From Chlamydomonas sphaeroides (taxonomy: Eukaryota; Chlorophyta; Chlorophyceae; Chlamydomonadales; Chlamydomonadaceae), in assembly GCA_001662425.1 (NCBI GenBank), contig BDDC01001020.1:1-35609 (forward strand): 35,609 nt of DNA. The letters run 5' to 3'. The notes under the pieces were generated by a model. The model was not told the origin of the DNA. It did no database searches and saw nothing but the letters and a program-made list of their open reading frames with translations. This document shows positions 30,973-35,609 of the stretch, piece by piece; position 1 is the first letter of the stretch, and each line of letters begins with the position of its first letter. The position numbers and the translations under genes were made by a program.

Positions 30973-33534
30973 GTCTCCCCGAATGCCGCGATGCGGACCT
31001 CGCCTGTGGCACTAGCCTCTTTCCCGGTATCGAATTTCAACAGTGTGTGGAGTAGCTTTGAAACATCCACGAAACATTATGCTCACGCTCAGTATGAGCC
31101 GAAGCAGCCGTACAACTTGTGTTCGTGTCGTCGTCAGCCGGGCGACGCCTCCCCCCGAGCGCCCCTTAAATGTGGGCGGCGGGAACACCCGCATCGACGC
31201 CTACCCCTGCGCGCCCCGCAATGTGGGCCCTGAGACCATCCAAATCCTAAGGTGCAACCCACACTGTCGAGGGACTTCCCGCAACGCGCCGCCGGCTTTG
31301 AACACGCTTACAAGACTTTGCTGAGTCGGTTGGTGGAGCCCCGGCCACCCATAGCTCCGTTGGCCTGGGTTAGCTCATGGGTTATCAACCAAGCACTTTG
31401 CTCTTACTTGACTTGCTGCCCTCGCCCGTGCGTGCCTCGCGCCTCATGAAGTGATGGGCGCAGGAGGGTGGGGGGCCCGCAGTGGAGCGGCCGAAAGCGC
31501 ACGCGCGCCAGACGCCTAGGAGACGGGGGTGGGCTTGCTGTGACAGCCAGCCCGGGTGAAACGCCATTCATTCGAAGTACACAAAAGCCAGCCCGGGGAG
31601 CCGCGGGCCGACGGTGAGTTCCATGGCGATGCCTCGGAGGGTCGGGGCATGCGGTGCGTGGCGAACAGCAAGCGGTACCAGGAGCCTCCTGAGCGGTGCT
31701 GCGATTTTCCGTGCGTTGTGGGGAAGCTCAACTATATACGCAACTTCTTGGACTGAAGTAGCCCAAGTGGTGGGCGCGGCCAGCAGCCCTGGACGAAGGA
31801 CTGGGTGGGGGCTGCGCTCTTCTTCCCATACCGGATGGGGCCACCTTGGCCGTGCGTGTGGCGCTGATTCCGGAGAATCAGTGAAGCCATGTGCAGACCG
31901 TGTTCAAATACAGATACAAACATAGTCAAGAACTTGTACCTGCTTGTACCTGCTTGACTGGGGGCGGCAGGGGAGGTCAGAAACGGAGAAACGCGAACGA
32001 AGGCAGCACTGTATCCGGCACCAGGGTGCCAAGACCACCGGCCCCTTGAGTGTTGTGTTACCCGTGCGTCGTCGTCTTTTGCGCCACGATGCCAGCAGTA
32101 GCACCAGAGTTGTGACGGTCTGGGGTCAGCCGTGGGCACCGCAAGGGCTCGAGAGTTCGTGCCAGGACTGCTGGCGTCGAGTTGCTTTCCGAAACCCTTA
32201 CCGGGGACTCTTGAGCTCCAGTCGGTTTCTAAAACCCTGCACTGTGAAAACCCTGCGCGGTAACCCTTGACTTCAAGTTGGTTTCTTTGGCTCTTCGACC
32301 TCGGCTGCGGCGAAGAGTGACCTTGCTACGACGCGGCTCACGACGATGTGGGCAAGTAGCCCAGCGGCTGCAGCGCTGGCCCCGGGTTGCAACGCACGAC
32401 CCAACGTCTCTGAAGCCAGCAGCCTCCTGTGTGAGGCATAGTGCGCCACGAGTGGCTGTACGAGTGGCTGCGAGTGGCCACCCTGACGTCGACACGGCGA
32501 CGGCAACGACACCATATCCATGCCCACTCTGTAGCTCCCGGGGCCAGCGCAGCGCGCGCATACACTGACCAACGCTGGTGTCAACCCCCAAGCCAGCGGC
32601 TCGCGCCCTCCACTTCCGGCTGCCAACGCGCGTCCGTCGTAGCTCCCTCCACGCCGCCTCGGTGCTACCCCCAATAACACCCCACCCCTTCACAAGCCAA
32701 GCTGCCGCCGCGCAGCCTCCCCTCGCGTCCCAGCCGCCTGCCACAGCCGCCGCCATTGGGCGTGGGGCATGCGGTGACGTTGAGCTCGACAACCGGCGGC
32801 AGCTGCTGCCGCTTGCCTCTCGTGGCTTCCATGCCGAACGACTGGCTGGGAAGGAGGCGCCGCAGTCTCATGGGCCGACGTCCGAGCAAGCGAGGGGGGC
32901 GCCGTGCGCGGCGCTCGCAAGGGCGCCTCGCTCCATGTGGACTGGACCTCAGCACGCCGAGCCACACAACGCCGCGCCCTCCCCGGCCAGGCCCCGCTCC
33001 CTTCCCCGTCCCCGCCCCCGCCGGCTCCGCTCCGCTCCCTCCCTACGCCCATCTCCCCAGTACGCAGCAACCGCCACGTGACGGAGCACATGTCGGTACA
33101 AGCCGTACAAACTGTTACTGTTACTGTTACACTGCAAAGCGGAGATCGCCGTTTCATAGCCAGGGGGGCCATCGGCGTATCAGAGCGGATTGGTGCGCTG
33201 GGGCCTTAGGCTCCTCACGGCATCACGCGGCGCATGCCGCGGCTTGAAAGCATAGCACAGCGGGCAAAACACACCGAGGCCGGAGTCACACCGCCTGAGC
33301 ACCTCCCGCGGCCAGCAAGGTCCGACGGGCCCGCATCATCCGCCCGGGGGCCTGCAATGCAAGCCCGACCTCGCCCTTCCTGGCGTCCCGTGGGTTGTCC
33401 ACCACCACCAGCCAACCCCGCCCGTTGCCTCCGCAGCCCTACGCAGCCCCAAACCCCCTTCCCCTCCCCCTCCACCCGGTAGCCCCCTGGTTGCCCAGGC
33501 AGCCCCAGCCGCCCTCCCCGCCGCCGCCGGTGCC
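30973..33534. other. Intergenic region upstream of the subtilase, downstream of the OYE gene
   Basis: About 2.5 kb with no frame that shows consistent coding bias or a recognisable domain. The part nearest 30973 should hold the protease 5'UTR and promoter; an ATTTAAGG TATA-like string (minus strand, near 31165) lies about 190 bp before the start codon, but its role is unproven. Small direct repeats occur (CTTGTACCTG twice near 31933; imperfect TTGA..TCGGTTTCT copies near 32210 and 32268). The part below 33535 is the 3'UTR of the flavin oxidoreductase. Confidence 0.5.
33127..33131 (-). terminator. Polyadenylation signal TGTAA (- strand) for the OYE-family gene
   Basis: TTACA on the + strand lies about 405 bp below the stop at 33535, a typical volvocine 3'UTR length. 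It lies at the edge of a short (TGTTAC)n repeat at 33112-33131. Confidence 0.6.
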
Positions 33535-35446
33535 TCAGCCCTGCACCTGGAAGCGCCCCCGGCCGTACTGCGGCGGGTACGGCGCGTCCTCGTAGCCCAG
33601 CGCCGCCGCCGCCCGCAGCGGCCAGTGCGGGTCGCGCAGCAGCTCGCGTGCGAGGAACACGGCGTCGGCCTTGCCTGCGCACGGGGCGAGGCAGGAGGGG
33701 AGGAGGGCGGTGACGGCGCCTTCCCTCTTGGCGGCCGGTCCAAGCGGTGGCGGCCATGCCGCGCCTTCCCCGCCGTCTTCCGTCCTCTCCCCCCGCCTGC
33801 CGCCCCTTCCACCGCTGCTCACCCTCCGCCAGGATGGCCTCCGCCTGCTGCGGCTGAGTGATGAGGCCCACCGCGCCCGTGGCCACGCCCGCCTCGCGCC
33901 GTATGCGGTCAGCGTACGGCACCTGTACGGCCAAGGAGCGGCGTTGATCCAGCCGCTGTCTGCCCTAGCAGCCTGGCCATGCTTCCTGCTGCCTGACCCC
34001 GCACGCATCACGCAAGCCACCAGACACCCCACCCCACTTAATTATCCCCACACTGCACTCTCCCCTCCCCACGCCAACGTCTGGCAGCCCGCTCCCCGCC
34101 CCTGCGGATGGAGATCGCCACCTCTCACCCGTCCCTGTCCCCTCTCCCCCTGGTCCTCCCCTTGATCCCTCCTCCTCCGCTCTCACCTGGTAGCCCGGCC
34201 CCACGCCCCTCCTGACGGACAACCGTCACCCCTCCTGACGGACTGCCGCCGCCCCGCACAATGCCCGTGCCCCTTCTCCCCCTGGTCCTCCCCTGGCTCC
34301 CCTCCTCCGCTCTCACCTGGTAGCCCGGCCCCACGCCCAGCACGCCCCGCGGCAGGCTGCCCCCGCTGCTGACGTCCACCAGGTCCACCCCCACGCGCTG
34401 CCGCAGCGCGGAGCACAGCGCCACCGACTGCGCCACGTCCCAGGAGGGGCCGTCCGTGGGCAGCGCGTGGTCTGGCGGGATAGGATGAGGTGGGCAGCGG
34501 CGATGTGGGTTGGGTTGCAGGAGCGCGGGGCGCGCCGGGTCAGTCAGCAAGCAGGCTGCGCGTGTAAGTACGATCGTGGGCGTGTGTGGGCGCTGCGCAA
34601 CACGAGGCCGCCACAGGCCCTGTGATGGCGCCACCCCCAGGGGCCGCCTGGCTGCCGCCGCTCGACGTGTACCGGCTGCCGTGCCTCCACCCTGCGTCCA
34701 CCCTTGACGCCCCGCCCCTCACCCGTGGCGCTGATGCGCACCAGCAGCGGCAGCTCCGGCGGCACCACCGCCCGCACCGCCTCCGCCACCTGCGCGCCGG
34801 GGAGCGGGCCAGCAGCACCGGTTAGGAGCACACCGGATTGAGGCTGGGGCCGTGGCCTGCTCTCCACCCTGCCGCGCTATGCACCAGGCACCAAGGGCCC
34901 ACCTCGCAAACCACGCCCCAGCGCCCGCCAGCCTCCACGAGCCCCTCTTTTGCCGGCCCCTCTTTACGGCCCCCTGACCCTCGCTCTTTCCCCGCCTTCC
35001 CATACCTCTGTTGCACCCACCCGACACCCCGTTCCGCGCCCACCTGCAGCGGCAGCCTCATGCGGTTCTCCAGGCTGCCTCCATAGCGGTCGGTGCGCTT
35101 GTTGGCCAGGGGGCTGAGGAACTGGTGCATCAGGTAGCCGTGCGCCATGTGCAGCTCGATGACCTGGAGGGGGGTGGGTGTGGAGGCGGGGTGGGGTGAG
35201 GGCAGGTAGCCAGGCAGGCTGTGGGCGGTGAGTGGCGGCCTGTCAGCTCAGTCCCGTCCTGGACCCGGCGGCCGCACTGGACCGGGCCCCCCCAAACCCA
35301 CGTCCCAGCAGCCCCGGGGCTGCCCCGACCCCCACGGCGGCTCCCCACCCGCCCACCTGGAAGCCCGCTCGAAGCGCGCGCTGCGCCGCCGCCACAAACG
35401 CCGCCACCGTGGCCTCAATGTCCGCCTCGCTCATCTCGCGCGGCGT
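33535..35446 (-). CDS. Old Yellow Enzyme family NAD(P)H:flavin oxidoreductase, YqjM-like; 5' partial
   Basis: Exons: 35446-35357, 35163-35044, 34789-34723, 34471-34317, 33922-33823, 33674-33535, all in frame, encoding 223 residues to TGA at 33537-33535. The N-terminal part of the FMN-binding TIM barrel is outside the window. Visible hallmarks are TPREMSEADIEATVAAFV.AA, RALRAGFQVIELHMAHGYL with the substrate-binding H-x-x-H pair, HQFLSPLANKRTDRYGGSLE, LLVRIS, VDLVDVSSGG (FMN phosphate side), a TGAVGLIT strand, and ADAVFLARELLRDPHWPLRA. The C-terminal PPQYGRGRF matches the QYxRG tail that carries the arginine finger in the YqjM (thermophilic-like) class. These enzymes reduce activated C=C bonds with NAD(P)H. 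A 5' exon would be expected beyond 35609. Confidence 0.9.
34144..34340 (-). repeat. Tandem duplication spanning the splice donor of an OYE exon
   Basis: The end of exon 34471-34317 (about 22 exonic bases plus about 40 intronic bases) is repeated about 130 bp further into the intron, so that GVGPGYQ|GTGAGA appears again with its ghost junction at about 34187. The true junction is the one whose upstream frame is continuous. Confidence 0.8.
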
Positions 35447-35532
35447 CTGGCGGTCACGGCAGGGCCATGCCTTGTGTTGGGGCGTTGGGCACTCACAAGT
35501 GCATGGGGGCACGGAGCCCGGGGCGGCAGCTC

Positions 35533-35609
35533 ACACCCCACCCCACCCCACCCCACCCCACCCCACCCCACCACACCGCACCCCACCACGCCACACCCCA
35601 CCCCACCCC
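35533..35609. repeat. (CCCCA)n microsatellite at the window edge
   Basis: Repeated CCCCA with a few variants (CACCACACCGC, CCACGCCACA) runs off the right edge, within the presumed intron upstream of the first visible OYE exon. Confidence 0.95.

Noticed and set aside
32230..32270. Telomere-like CTAAAACCCT string with nearby AAAACCCTG
   Set aside because: Only about ten bases match a Chlamydomonas-type telomere unit and it is not tandemly repeated; it is best explained by chance.
32273..32680. 135-codon minus-strand frame ending in a helical AAAAGLLAHIVVSRVVA segment
   Set aside because: It looks mildly protein-like near its end, but codon use is weak, no splice partners or homology are apparent, and it sits in a region with little coding signal.

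Overview
This window is nuclear DNA of a green alga, most likely of the Chlamydomonas/Volvox (volvocine) lineage. The evidence is very GC-rich coding sequence, strong G/C bias at third codon positions, many short introns with GTGCGT/GTGAGT-type donors and pyrimidine-rich NCAG acceptors, hydroxyproline-rich (SPPPPP-type) coding sequence, and TGTAA polyadenylation signals. Genes were assembled by hand from splice sites. Every junction in the three main models keeps the reading frame, which is the strongest support for them. Species cannot be read from the sequence.

Region 1 (1-17817, + strand, 5' end outside the window) is one giant gene of at least 35 exons, encoding about 3726 visible residues. 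The order is: a proline-rich cell-wall-like segment; about five Ig-like beta-sandwich domains of the DUF5011 type, several followed by a small Cys motif; a long helical/linker region with several RR-x-LL motifs; a polycystin (TRPP) extracellular domain and transmembrane channel core (S2-S6 visible); and a cytoplasmic tail of about 1400 residues with an internal 140-residue duplication, polyQ and phospho-motif candidates. It is best read as a polycystin-family surface channel or mechanosensor with an adhesive ectodomain.

Region 2 (17818-21348) begins with about 1.3 kb without a clear gene, probably the 3'UTR of region 1. It is followed by a second, diverged copy of the last exons of the same gene (about 19175-21348), including a GC-AG intron. 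This is either an alternative/extended 3' end of the giant gene or a partial tandem duplicate.

Region 3 (22768-30972, - strand) is a complete 25-exon gene for a subtilisin-like (S8) serine protease of about 1154 residues. It has a cytosolic N-terminus, one signal-anchor helix, a prosegment, a full Asp/His/Asn/Ser catalytic set and a long C-terminal part with two PA14-like beta-sandwiches. The architecture is reminiscent of volvocine hatching/cell-wall-lytic subtilases (sporangin/VLE type). It converges with region 2; the two stop codons are about 1.4 kb apart.

Region 4 (30973-33534) is about 2.5 kb of intergenic sequence with no gene I can support, apart from a TGTAA signal for the next gene. 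Region 5 (33535-35446, - strand, 5' end outside the window) is the C-terminal 223 residues of a YqjM-type Old Yellow Enzyme family NAD(P)H:flavin oxidoreductase.

A recurring structural theme is that several introns carry extra, decayed copies of the adjacent splice junction, produced by local tandem duplications (near 1963, 7014, 8728/8854 and 34187).
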